From positions 1-14,353 of the forward strand of contig JAMFRX010000429.1 in the NCBI GenBank assembly GCA_026224995.1: a stretch of 14,353 nucleotides of DNA. Direction: 5' to 3'. Origin of the DNA: Puia dinghuensis. Its GTDB lineage: Bacteria; Bacteroidota; Bacteroidia; Chitinophagales; Chitinophagaceae. The position numbers and the translations under genes are program-made. Below are positions 1-7,132 of this stretch, piece after piece (within the stretch, counting starts at the first letter, position 1; every line of letters starts with the position of its first letter). The notes beneath the pieces are model-generated. The model saw only the letters and a list, made by a program, of their open reading frames with translations. It ran no database searches and was not told where the DNA came from.

Positions 1-264
1 AGCGGAGGCGAACAGCAGCGGGTGGACATCGCCAGGGCTTTGCTCAACTCCCCAAAACTTATTCTTGCGGACGAACCTACGGGTAACCTGGATCCCGAGA
101 CCTCGGATGAGATCATGCACCTGCTGTTCCGCATCTCCGGCGATTACGGCACGACGATCATCATGGCAACACATGATTACCGGGTGATCAATAAGTTCCC
201 CGCGCGGATGGTCCGGACCGAAAGGGGACAGGTCATCGACAATGCGAGCTTTACCGTGGAGTAA
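1..264 (+). CDS. ftsE: Cell division ATP-binding protein FtsE, C-terminal part (5' end outside window)
   Basis: This is the last 87 residues of an ABC-type ATPase, open from base 1. Visible in order are the signature motif SGGEQQRV at the very start, Walker B LILADEP, the D-loop GNLD and the H-loop histidine in MATHD; Walker A lies off the left edge. The tail after the H-loop, with DYRVINKFP and a short RxERGQV stretch, resembles FtsE of Bacteroidota more than LolD or MacB. FtsE pairs with the membrane protein FtsX at the division site and couples ATP hydrolysis to activation of peptidoglycan hydrolases. No ftsX follows: the next genes converge on it, so its partner must be upstream or elsewhere. 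The ABC ATPase call is secure; FtsE rather than another small exporter ATPase is likely but rests on a partial protein. Confidence 0.82.
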   Translation, partial: SGGEQQRVDIARALLNSPKLILADEPTGNLDPETSDEIMHLLFRISGDYGTTIIMATHDYRVINKFPARMVRTERGQVIDNASFTVE

Positions 265-265
265 G

Positions 266-293
266 GGATGCGGCCATCGGATGGTCGGCATCC
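266..293. other. GC-rich hairpin in the spacer between convergent ftsE and the sugar operon
   Basis: GGATGC (266-271) pairs with GCATCC (288-293), and inside it CCAT (274-277) pairs with ATGG (281-284). It begins two bases after the ftsE stop, between two convergent genes, where a bidirectional transcription end would be expected. There is no T tract on either side, so it is not a standard intrinsic terminator. The rest of the spacer to 350 is GC-rich with no other clear signal. Confidence 0.25.
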
Positions 294-350
294 TGCCGTG
301 GCCAGCCGTCGGGTCATCGGCCTCCCGCCCCGGCCAGCCAGGTTGGTCGG

Positions 351-1472
351 CTACCAGATCGCCTGCATCAGCTTCTGCAAGTTGGCCTGCTGATCATATA
401 ATCCTTCCAGGACGATCTTCCTCGATGCTATCTCTTCCGACGTAAATGGCCGGGTATACAGCTCCGAGAGGCTATTGCGGATATCTTCGGCGCTGGTCGC
501 CACATGACAGGTGTCCTGTAATCCCGTACCTTCTATGGCGTCCTTGTTGACGATGCAATGGCGGCCGTTGAAAAGCGCATTCAGCAGCTTTAGCTTTACC
601 CCGGTGCAGTTGAAGGAAGGCAGGATATTCACCTGGGCCTTGGCGATGAGGTCCTGCAGCTCCTCTTCCGACGGATTGGGGATAAGACAGGCGTGCGGGT
701 ATTGATAGATGAGACGCTGCAGTTTCGCAGAGGGGTTCTTGCCGGAGATGATGAAGGGCATTTCCATTGTCGCGAAGACTTTCTTCAGCAGCCAGATCAC
801 CACCTGCTCGTTCTCGGCTACGGAGAGATTGCCATGGTACAGGCAGAAGCAGCCCGTGCCTTCCTTTCCCTTGACCTGGTCGAAAGGGAGGAAGACAGGC
901 AGGGTCTCGATGTCCACCGCGCCGAATTCCCGCCGATACTGTTCGCTGTCTTTTTCCGACACGGCGAGGATCTTTACCTTTCCCGCGATGCGGTGCTCAT
1001 ACTGCCGAAGCAGATTGCTCTCGTGGAGGTAGTAGATCTTTTTGAGCAAGGATTTTTCCGACAGATACAGCTGCCGGTAGTATTGATATTCCACATTGTG
1101 CAGGCGAAGGAGGATCTTCCGCTCAGCAAACCGGTCGTCATTCAGCAGGTAAGTGCAATGGATGCCTTCCAGCAGGATCGGGTAGTCATCCTGTAAGAGC
1201 CTGTCGAGGAGCCAGCCATTGGACCGTGAGCAGACGATATAAGGCAGGCGATGGGAAAAGCCTTTGTGGCCCTCACAACGGGAATAGTAGAGCACTTCTT
1301 CGCAATATTCATTTAGTACGGACTGCTTTCCCCGCCCATATTCAAAGCAATGCAGGTGAACCTTCACCCCTGCCTCGTGCAGAAATCTCAGCTTGTGGAA
1401 CAGGTCGAATACGCCGCCGTAATCCACGGGGTAGGGCACATCCAGGCACACGATATGTAGGTGATTGTTCAA
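351..1472 (-). CDS. GT4-like glycosyltransferase (last gene of sugar operon)
   Basis: A 373-residue protein with the two-domain GT-B layout of family GT4. The N-terminal half opens with a hydrophobic strand and the loop PYPVDYGG (13-20), the glycine-rich acceptor-side loop common in these enzymes. The C-terminal donor-binding half starts near residue 210 with YHGNLSVAENEQ and contains the late segment GVKLKLLNALFNGR (291-304), at the place where GT4 enzymes carry nucleotide-contacting residues. It has no signal peptide or clear membrane span, so it should act on the cytoplasmic side of the membrane. The start lies 2 bp after the stop of the upstream glycosyltransferase, so the two are almost certainly co-transcribed. 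Neither the sugar donor nor the acceptor can be read from the sequence; its place beside amino-sugar genes suggests assembly of a surface polysaccharide or glycan. Confidence 0.8.
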   Translation of the reverse strand: MNNHLHIVCLDVPYPVDYGGVFDLFHKLRFLHEAGVKVHLHCFEYGRGKQSVLNEYCEEVLYYSRCEGHKGFSHRLPYIVCSRSNGWLLDRLLQDDYPILLEGIHCTYLLNDDRFAERKILLRLHNVEYQYYRQLYLSEKSLLKKIYYLHESNLLRQYEHRIAGKVKILAVSEKDSEQYRREFGAVDIETLPVFLPFDQVKGKEGTGCFCLYHGNLSVAENEQVVIWLLKKVFATMEMPFIISGKNPSAKLQRLIYQYPHACLIPNPSEEELQDLIAKAQVNILPSFNCTGVKLKLLNALFNGRHCIVNKDAIEGTGLQDTCHVATSAEDIRNSLSELYTRPFTSEEIASRKIVLEGLYDQQANLQKLMQAIW

Positions 1473-1474
1473 GA

Positions 1475-2659
1475 TCAGTTGAAAAGTTGTTGATAAACCC
1501 GGACCAGTTTTTTTTCTTCTTCCTGCCAGTTGTAGCGAAGCCGGGCCTGTTTGCAGTTGGCTAATAACGTCTGGTGGAGCTCCGTATTATTCAATAGCAT
1601 ATTCAGGGCAGCCGATATCTCCGGGATACCCGGTTCTGCAATAAGAACAGCAATAGGGCAAGAATTGTTTATTTCCCTGTAAGCGGGGTAATCGACGGCT
1701 AATTGGGGGATGCCGGCGTGGATATAGTCGAAGAAGCGGTTGGCGAGGGAATAGTAGTTGCTGATGCCCTGGCGCTCGAACAGGGTGATGCCGGCATAGG
1801 CCGACCGGGTAATGGTCCTGAGTTCCTCGGGGCGGACCATGCCCCTGAAGATCACTTTGTCCTGCAGCCCGTATTGCCGGACGAGGGCACGGGCCTGGGG
1901 CAGGAAGTTGCCTTCGCCGCAGATCAGCAGGGGCGCGTCGACGGTCTGCATGGCCGGGATCAGGGTTTCGAAGCAGCGGCCTTCGTTGACGGCGCCCTGG
2001 TAGAGGATGAAACGGCCGGGGGGGAGGGGTTGCGTGGGGGCAAGGCCTTCGGTCGAGCGGGCTGGGTCGGCGAAGTGCGGCGGGCGGCCAGGACCAGTGG
2101 GCGCGTTGGCATCCATGTCGGCTGAAGTTTCCGGCCTCAGCACCGGCATATTGCGGATGACGGCATAGTCGACACCATAGAGGCGGCGGAACTCAGCAGC
2201 GATGAGGTCGTTGACGGTATAGCCGTGGGGAAAGTCCGGTACGCAAAGGCGTTCGACGGCCTTCCAGCATTTGTATATGAAAGGCCGGGAGACGACCTCC
2301 TGCATTTCGCAGAAGAGCTCGTGGGCGTCATAGACCCGGGGCAGGCGCCGCAGGCGGCTTACCAGCCAGCAGGGGAGGATGGTATCCAGGTCGATGGCAC
2401 AGATGCCGTCCATGCGCCGGGTCAATAGGAACAGGAAAAGCCGCAGGTTGTATTCGATGTAGAAGCCCTTGCCACGGTGTAAGAAGGTGTTCAGCCGGCG
2501 CTGACGGAACGGCTGTTGCTGCAGGGGAGGGGAGCTACGGTTCTTACGGCCCACCAGGGTGACGTCGTAGCCGGCTGCGGCCAGGGAGCCGCAGATGCGG
2601 ATCATGCGCTGGTCGTATACGAGCTCGTTGGTGACGGTGAAGAAAAGCCGTTTTTTCAT
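1475..2659 (-). CDS. GT4 family glycosyltransferase with Pro/Gly-rich interdomain insert
   Basis: A 394-residue GT-B glycosyltransferase. Its N-terminal acceptor domain (about 1-172) contains the DAHELF segment (111-116) often seen in Bacteroidota GT4 enzymes. The donor domain (about 216-394) opens with FILYQGAVNEGRCFE, continues with LLICGEGN (244-251), and includes NRFFDYIHAGIPQLA (307-321) at the usual nucleotide-sugar contact region. Between the domains, at about 175-214, is a low-complexity stretch rich in Pro, Gly and Ala that looks like an added linker. The start codon overlaps the stop of the upstream dehydrogenase gene by 4 bp (ATGA), which implies translational coupling. It probably transfers a sugar to a growing lipid-linked or surface glycan; substrate and linkage are unknown. 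Confidence 0.82.
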   Translation of the reverse strand: MKKRLFFTVTNELVYDQRMIRICGSLAAAGYDVTLVGRKNRSSPPLQQQPFRQRRLNTFLHRGKGFYIEYNLRLFLFLLTRRMDGICAIDLDTILPCWLVSRLRRLPRVYDAHELFCEMQEVVSRPFIYKCWKAVERLCVPDFPHGYTVNDLIAAEFRRLYGVDYAVIRNMPVLRPETSADMDANAPTGPGRPPHFADPARSTEGLAPTQPLPPGRFILYQGAVNEGRCFETLIPAMQTVDAPLLICGEGNFLPQARALVRQYGLQDKVIFRGMVRPEELRTITRSAYAGITLFERQGISNYYSLANRFFDYIHAGIPQLAVDYPAYREINNSCPIAVLIAEPGIPEISAALNMLLNNTELHQTLLANCKQARLRYNWQEEEKKLVRVYQQLFN

Positions 2660-3720
2660 AGGGGAAGGGTGGGATTGTCATGGCCGTCAATAGGATGATC
2701 GGGCCCGGAAGAAGCGGTCAGGATCATTTGTATAAGGGCTACGGTGCGGGCGGCTTCCGCTGCCGAGGGCAGATCGTAGGGCTCGCCGCGAAGGGCCTTG
2801 ACGAGCTCGTCGTACACCTTATCGTGATTGCTCATGCTGCCCTGGTAGAAGCCATATTCGTTGGCGGGCCGGGTGAGGGGCAGCACAGGGGCGGCGATGC
2901 CGTCTACGCGGAAATAGTCGAGCTCGTTGAGGTATTGCCCGCCGATGCGGACCGTTCCTTTTTCGCCCAGCACGAGCAGGGAGCCTTCCATATTGGCGGC
3001 ATAGCTGCCCACCGTATACTGGAGGGTGCCGATGGCGCCGCTGGTCATGCGCAGGATCGCAGCGCCGGTGTCTTCCCCGTCCACGAGTCCCCGGAGCTGA
3101 AAATTATCGCGGAAGGACCGGACTTCGGCCACGTCTCCCAGCAGCCAGGGCAGCAGGTCGACGAAATGACTGAACTGGGTGAACAGAATGCCGCCGTCCT
3201 TGTCCTTTTGCCCGTGCCAGGGACTATCCTTATAATAAGCTGGCGGCCGGTTCCAGATGGCGTTGACCTGGAAAGAATGGATCCTGCCCAGCTGTCTCTC
3301 GGCTATCAGCTGCCGCAGGAGACGAATGGGGGGATTGAACCGGTTCTGCTTGACGACAAAGAGGTGGCGATTGGCCCGGGCGGCCGCGGCGATCATGGCT
3401 TCGGCGTCTGTGGAGCTGAGGCACATGGGTTTTTCACAGAGCACATGGGAGCCGGCTTCCAGCGCGAGGATGCTTTGAGGGGCATGGAGGTAATTGGGCG
3501 TACAGACGGCGACTACGTCGGAAGGTGCGGCGGCCAGCAGCGCCTCCGCGGAAGGGTAGGCCCTGGCTCCATAGCGGGCTGCCAGGCGGCTGGCTTTTTC
3601 CGGCAGGATGTCGGCGACGGCCACGAGCCGGCCGCACCGGGCCATTTGCAGGGCATGCCGTTCGCCGATATGCCCCGCCCCTATGAGGGAGAAGGTGATG
3701 GAATTGGGTTGGTTATTCAC
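2656..3720 (-). CDS. Gfo/Idh/MocA-family sugar-nucleotide dehydrogenase, WlbA/WbpB-like
   Basis: A 354-residue NAD(P)-dependent oxidoreductase. The Rossmann domain carries the dinucleotide loop GAGHIG (14-19). The family motif EKP is at 96-98, with the catalytic-type lysine K97, and a histidine is in QFSHFVDLL (H185), matching the Lys/His pair known in the family. The segment KQNRFNP (124-130) and the aromatic WNRPPAYY stretch resemble WlbA/WbpB, which oxidise C3 of UDP-N-acetylglucosaminuronic acid on the way to 2,3-diacetamido sugars. The adjacent gene encodes a WlbB/WbpD-like acetyltransferase from the same pathway, which supports the reading. The two genes overlap by 8 bp (3713-3720). The family assignment is firm. 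The exact substrate is inferred from similarity and context, since Gfo/Idh enzymes act on many sugars. Confidence 0.85.
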   Translation of the reverse strand: MNNQPNSITFSLIGAGHIGERHALQMARCGRLVAVADILPEKASRLAARYGARAYPSAEALLAAAPSDVVAVCTPNYLHAPQSILALEAGSHVLCEKPMCLSSTDAEAMIAAAARANRHLFVVKQNRFNPPIRLLRQLIAERQLGRIHSFQVNAIWNRPPAYYKDSPWHGQKDKDGGILFTQFSHFVDLLPWLLGDVAEVRSFRDNFQLRGLVDGEDTGAAILRMTSGAIGTLQYTVGSYAANMEGSLLVLGEKGTVRIGGQYLNELDYFRVDGIAAPVLPLTRPANEYGFYQGSMSNHDKVYDELVKALRGEPYDLPSAAEAARTVALIQMILTASSGPDHPIDGHDNPTLPL

Positions 3721-4294
3721 TGGCGGGTATCTTGATTAGCTGATCGTTCTTCAGGCGGTAGCCCTGGCCGCTTTCGGGGCAGCGGCCGCGGCCCTGGGAG
3801 TCCAATTCCAGCACATGGCCGTATTCGCTGACCCAGCCGGAAAGGCGGGCGGGATTGCCGATAAAAAGGCTATAGGGGGGCGCCGAGTGCGTGAGCACGG
3901 CGCCGGCGCCGATGAAGGCATATTCCCCGATGGTGTTGCCGCAAACGATGGTGGCATTGGCGCCGATGGTCGCCCCTCTGCTCACGCGGGTGGACCGGAA
4001 CTGATCCTTTCTGGGGATCGCGCTGCGGGGATTGATGACATTGGTGAAAACGACGGAAGGACCCAGGAATACCTCGTCTTCGCAGACGACCCCGGTATAG
4101 AGCGACACATTGTTCTGGACTTTTACGCCCCGGCCCAGGACGACCCCGTCGCCTACCATGACATTCTGGCCAATGGTGCAGTCTTCGCCGATGACGGCGC
4201 CAGGCATGATATGGGAAAAATGCCAGATCTTCGTGCCGCTGCCGATGGACGCGCCGGGATCGATGACTGCCGTAGGGTGGGCAAAATAGTTCAT
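3713..4294 (-). CDS. Left-handed beta-helix sugar N-acetyltransferase, WlbB/WbpD-like (first gene of operon)
   Basis: A 193-residue hexapeptide-repeat acyltransferase. It has the diagnostic opening AHPTAVIDPGASIGSGTKIW (5-24) and repeated [LIV]-G-x-x-x-x turns through about residue 150. FTNVINPRSAIPRK (83-96) and GATIGANATIVCG (107-119) are typical of acetyl-CoA-dependent 3-amino-sugar N-acetyltransferases such as WlbB/WbpD and FdtC. Such enzymes form trimers and acetylate the 3-amino group of a nucleotide-linked sugar. The tail from 152 on (GWVSEYGH, later CPESGQGY) matches the C-terminal extension seen in part of this family. It is the first gene of a four-gene minus-strand unit and overlaps the next gene. 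The aminotransferase that would make its substrate is not in the window, so the choice between a uronic-acid sugar and a dTDP-linked 6-deoxy sugar stays open. Confidence 0.85.
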   Translation of the reverse strand: MNYFAHPTAVIDPGASIGSGTKIWHFSHIMPGAVIGEDCTIGQNVMVGDGVVLGRGVKVQNNVSLYTGVVCEDEVFLGPSVVFTNVINPRSAIPRKDQFRSTRVSRGATIGANATIVCGNTIGEYAFIGAGAVLTHSAPPYSLFIGNPARLSGWVSEYGHVLELDSQGRGRCPESGQGYRLKNDQLIKIPASE

Positions 4295-4302
4295 AAACGG
4301 GC

Positions 4303-4310
4303 GAAAATTA
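4303..4310 (-). promoter_or_regulatory. Possible -7 promoter element of the sugar operon
   Basis: On the minus strand this reads TAATTTTC, one base off the Bacteroidota -7 consensus TAnnTTTG. It ends 8 bases before the ATG at 4294, so any transcript from it would have almost no leader. There is no TTG at the expected -33 distance. The AT-rich stretch to 4400 could hold another promoter. This is a weak call. Confidence 0.3.
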
Positions 4311-4394
4311 GCGACATTAGGCCGTATATGGATAAAAATTTATATTTTTTGTCAATTTTTAGTCCTTATACCCAAGATTATTAGAAATTTACCT

Positions 4395-4402
4395 TAATTT
4401 TG
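4395..4402 (+). promoter_or_regulatory. Promoter -7 element of rpsO
   Basis: TAATTTTG is an exact match to the Bacteroidota sigma-A -7 consensus TAnnTTTG, 49 bases before the rpsO start and in the right orientation. No clear TTG is seen at -33. A transcript from here would begin near 4407 and carry a leader of about 45 bases. Confidence 0.5.
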
Positions 4403-4406
4403 CGGC

Positions 4407-4421
4407 CTGCTAATTCAGCAG
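4407..4421 (+). other. Small hairpin at the predicted 5' end of the rpsO leader
   Basis: CTGCT (4407-4411) pairs with AGCAG (4417-4421) across a five-base loop, right where the transcript should begin. It could protect the 5' end or take part in S15 autoregulation, which is known in several bacteria with unrelated leader structures. Function here is a guess from position only. Confidence 0.25.
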
Positions 4422-4451
4422 AGATGACTATATAATAAAAACTTTTTTTAG

Positions 4452-4724
4452 ATGCCTTATTTGACAAAAGAGAAAACAGCGAGTTTCTTCAATGATTTCG
4501 GTGGCAAAGCCGCCAACACCGGTTCTATCGAGGGCCAGGTTGCTTTGTTGACGGAGCGGATCAACCGTATCTCGGAACACCTGCAAGCCAATAAAAAAGA
4601 TTTCTCCACTCACCGCGGCCTGATGAAGCTGGTGGGCAGAAGAAAGCGCCTGCTCACCTATCTGAGCAAGACCAACCTCACCGGGTACCGCCAGCTGATC
4701 GAAAAACTCGGACTGCGTAAATAA
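4452..4724 (+). CDS. rpsO: 30S ribosomal protein S15
   Basis: At 90 residues this is close to the usual length of about 89. The core is recognisable: TGSIEGQVALLTERINRISEHLQ (23-45, in the helical region), then the conserved DFSTHRGLMKLVGRRKRLLTYL block (about 50-71), and the end YRQLIEKLGLRK. S15 binds 16S rRNA early and organises the central domain of the small subunit. The ATG at 4452 gives the standard N-terminus; the bases before it are AT-rich with no Shine-Dalgarno, as is usual in Bacteroidota. The gene sits just before pnp, the same order as in E. coli, but an intrinsic terminator separates the two. Confidence 0.97.
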   Translation: MPYLTKEKTASFFNDFGGKAANTGSIEGQVALLTERINRISEHLQANKKDFSTHRGLMKLVGRRKRLLTYLSKTNLTGYRQLIEKLGLRK

Positions 4725-4764
4725 CCTTCGTGAAAGGAAATAAACTTCTATGTATATAGTAAAC

Positions 4765-4801
4765 ATTCCCAACTGACCACACGGTTGGGAATCGTTTTTT
4801 T
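4765..4801 (+). terminator. Intrinsic terminator after rpsO
   Basis: ATTCCCAAC (4765-4773) pairs perfectly with GTTGGGAAT (4784-4792), with a ten-base loop. Two bases later comes a run of seven T (4795-4801). It begins 40 bases after the rpsO stop. It would end or attenuate rpsO transcripts before pnp, so pnp either has its own promoter in 4802-4906 or depends on readthrough. Confidence 0.8.
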
Positions 4802-4906
4802 ATACCAGAAGGTTTGGTGGATTTTACATACATTTTTTAACACAGAATTACGGTTTTCGCTCCGTTCCTGCCTTAAGTAAGCCGTTATTCGACAAAGACG
4901 AAGCTC

Positions 4907-7081
4907 ATGCTTTCACAACCTATTAGTGTAACGTTTGATATCGGTGGGGGCCGTATGGTCTCTATCGAGACCGGTAAGTTAGCCCGTCAGGCGGACGGGG
5001 CGGTTACAGTGCGTCAGGGAAACTCCATCATTCTGGCCACCGTTGTTGCCAACAATGAACCTAAGGAAGGACAGGATTTCTTCCCGCTTTCCGTAGATTA
5101 CCAGGAGAAATTCGCTTCTGCGGGTCGCATCCCCGGCTCTTTTTTCAAGAGAGAGGCCCGGCTTAATGATTATGAGATCCTCACCAGCCGTCTGATCGAC
5201 CGGGCGCTTCGCCCTCTGTTCCCCGAAGATTATTTCTGTGAAGTGCAGGTGCTGCTGACCCTTGTTTCCAGCGATTCGGAAGTAATGCCCGACTCACTGG
5301 CTTGCCTGGCCGCTTCGGCAGCGCTGGCCGTTTCCGATATTCCCATTAAGGAGATCATCAGCGAAGTACGCATCGGTCGTGTCGACGGTAAGTTCATCGT
5401 CAACCCCACCCGTTCCGAGCTGGAAAAGTCCGATATGGAATTCATGATCGCCGCTACCGACAAGAACCTGATGATGGTGGAAGGTGAAGCCAAGGAATGC
5501 AGCGAAGAGGACCTGGTAAAGGCGCTGGAGCTGGCGCACGACGCCATCCGCATTCATATTAAGGCACAGGAAGAGCTGCGGAGCAAGGTCGGCGTGAAGG
5601 GCAAACGGGAATACAAGCAGCCCGAGCACAAGGAAGAGCTGCACCAGAAAGTGACCGCTTTCACCAAGGACCGCATCAACCAGATCGCCAAGGCGGGCAG
5701 CAGCAAGCATGAGCGCAGCGATGCCTTCGACCAGCTGAAGAAGGAGCTGATCGAGAGCCTGGGCGAAGAAGCGACCGATATCGAAAAGAAATTCGCCAAG
5801 AAATACTATGCCGACCTCCAATGGGAGCTGGTCCGGGACATGATCCTCAACGACCGCGTTCGCCTGGATGGCCGGAAGCTGGACCAGGTTCGTCCCCTGG
5901 CGATGGAGATAGATCCGTTGCCTACGCCACACGGCTCGGCCCTGTTCACCCGCGGCGAGACCCAGAGTCTGACGACCGTCACGCTGGGCACTCCGCTGGA
6001 CGAGCTGCTGATCGAAAGCGCAGCCAAGTCCTACGATTCCAAATTTTTCCTGCATTATAATTTCCCTCCGTTCAGCACCGGTGAAGTCAAGATGATGCGC
6101 GGCCAGAGCCGCCGGGAAGTAGGACATGGCAACCTGGCCATGCGCTCCCTGAAGCAGATGATGCCGGGAAACGACTATCCTTATACGGTGCGGGTGGTGA
6201 GCGATATCCTGGAGTCCAACGGCTCTTCTTCCATGGCTACGGTTTGTGCCGGCAGCCTGGCGTTGATGGATGCCGGCGTGCCGTTCAAGAAGCACGTGAG
6301 CGGTGTAGCCATGGGGCTGATCACCCGGGCGACAGATGGCGCGTATGCTATCCTGACGGATATCCTGGGTGATGAAGATCACCTGGGCGATATGGACTTC
6401 AAGGTCACCGGTACCCGCGAGGGCATCTGCGGCGTGCAAATGGACATAAAGGTCGATGGTCTCAGCATGAATACGATGCGTGAAGCGCTGGAGCAGGCCC
6501 GCAAGGGTAGGCTGCATATCCTGGATGCCATGTACGAGACGATGGAAGCGGCGCGGCCGGAAGTTAAGCCGCATGCACCACGGATGGTGAAGATCTTTAT
6601 CGACAAGGAATTCATCGGCGCCGTGATCGGGCCACAAGGGAAGATCATCCAGGAGATCCAGCGCGAAACCGGCGCTACCATCAACCTGGAGGAAGTCGGC
6701 AACTTCGGCGAGGTCAGCATCTTCTCTCCGGCGAAAGAAGGGCTGGACAAGGCTGTCAACTGGATCAAGAGCATCGTGGCGCAGCCGGAAGTCGGCTCCG
6801 TATACGAAGCCAAGGTCAAGAGCGTGATGCCTTATGGCGCCTTCGTAGAGTTCCTGCCCGGAAAGCAGGGTCTGCTGCACATCAGCGAAGTCTCCCATAA
6901 GCGTCTGGAAACGATGGAAGGCGTGCTGAGTGAAGGCGATATGGTAAAGGTGAAGCTCATCGGTCTCGACCAGAAGACCGGGAAGTTCAAGCTGAGCCGC
7001 AAGGTGCTGATGCCTAATCCGCAAGGTGCAGGTGCAGGCGCCGGTGCACCCAGGGATGGCGGTCGTCGCGAACAAGAGTAA
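4907..7081 (+). CDS. pnp: Polyribonucleotide nucleotidyltransferase (PNPase)
   Basis: A 724-residue enzyme, full length for the family. It degrades RNA 3' to 5' by phosphorolysis and can add tails in reverse. Order of domains: first RNase PH-like domain (about 10-145), an all-helical linker, second RNase PH-like domain (about 318-555), KH domain with the GPQG loop at 575-578, and S1 domain from about 630 to 700. The active-site stretch GDEDHLGDMDFKV is present. By alignment to E. coli D486, D492 and K494, the catalytic residues are D491, D497 and K499. The tail after S1 is a short Gly/Ala-rich segment ending in charged residues. ATG 4907 gives the usual N-terminus. It follows rpsO and is closed by a strong terminator at 7101-7130. 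Confidence 0.97.
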   Translation: MLSQPISVTFDIGGGRMVSIETGKLARQADGAVTVRQGNSIILATVVANNEPKEGQDFFPLSVDYQEKFASAGRIPGSFFKREARLNDYEILTSRLIDRALRPLFPEDYFCEVQVLLTLVSSDSEVMPDSLACLAASAALAVSDIPIKEIISEVRIGRVDGKFIVNPTRSELEKSDMEFMIAATDKNLMMVEGEAKECSEEDLVKALELAHDAIRIHIKAQEELRSKVGVKGKREYKQPEHKEELHQKVTAFTKDRINQIAKAGSSKHERSDAFDQLKKELIESLGEEATDIEKKFAKKYYADLQWELVRDMILNDRVRLDGRKLDQVRPLAMEIDPLPTPHGSALFTRGETQSLTTVTLGTPLDELLIESAAKSYDSKFFLHYNFPPFSTGEVKMMRGQSRREVGHGNLAMRSLKQMMPGNDYPYTVRVVSDILESNGSSSMATVCAGSLALMDAGVPFKKHVSGVAMGLITRATDGAYAILTDILGDEDHLGDMDFKVTGTREGICGVQMDIKVDGLSMNTMREALEQARKGRLHILDAMYETMEAARPEVKPHAPRMVKIFIDKEFIGAVIGPQGKIIQEIQRETGATINLEEVGNFGEVSIFSPAKEGLDKAVNWIKSIVAQPEVGSVYEAKVKSVMPYGAFVEFLPGKQGLLHISEVSHKRLETMEGVLSEGDMVKVKLIGLDQKTGKFKLSRKVLMPNPQGAGAGAGAPRDGGRREQE

Positions 7082-7100
7082 ATGTCTTTTAAATATTCGG

Positions 7101-7130
7101 AGTCTGCGGCGGAAGCCGCAGACTTTTTTA
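7101..7130 (+). terminator. Intrinsic terminator after pnp, just before prmA
   Basis: AGTCTGCGGC (7101-7110) and GCCGCAGACT (7115-7124) form a perfect ten-pair stem with a GGAA loop, a stable GNRA-type tetraloop. A T tract follows (7124-7129). It starts 20 bases after the pnp stop and ends 3 bases before the chosen prmA start, so transcripts coming from pnp should largely stop here. Confidence 0.88.
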
Positions 7131-7132
7131 TT

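Noticed and set aside
2680..3735. A 351-codon open frame on the plus strand opposite the dehydrogenase gene
   Set aside because: The minus-strand frame has a clear Rossmann motif, EKP and the catalytic histidine; the plus-strand product is Gly/Ala/Asp-rich without recognisable structure.
7082..7132. ATG at 7082 as the start of prmA
   Set aside because: It would encode 17 extra residues from the pnp terminator region, and PrmA proteins begin near the residues coded from 7133. Kept as a finding, not as the chosen start.
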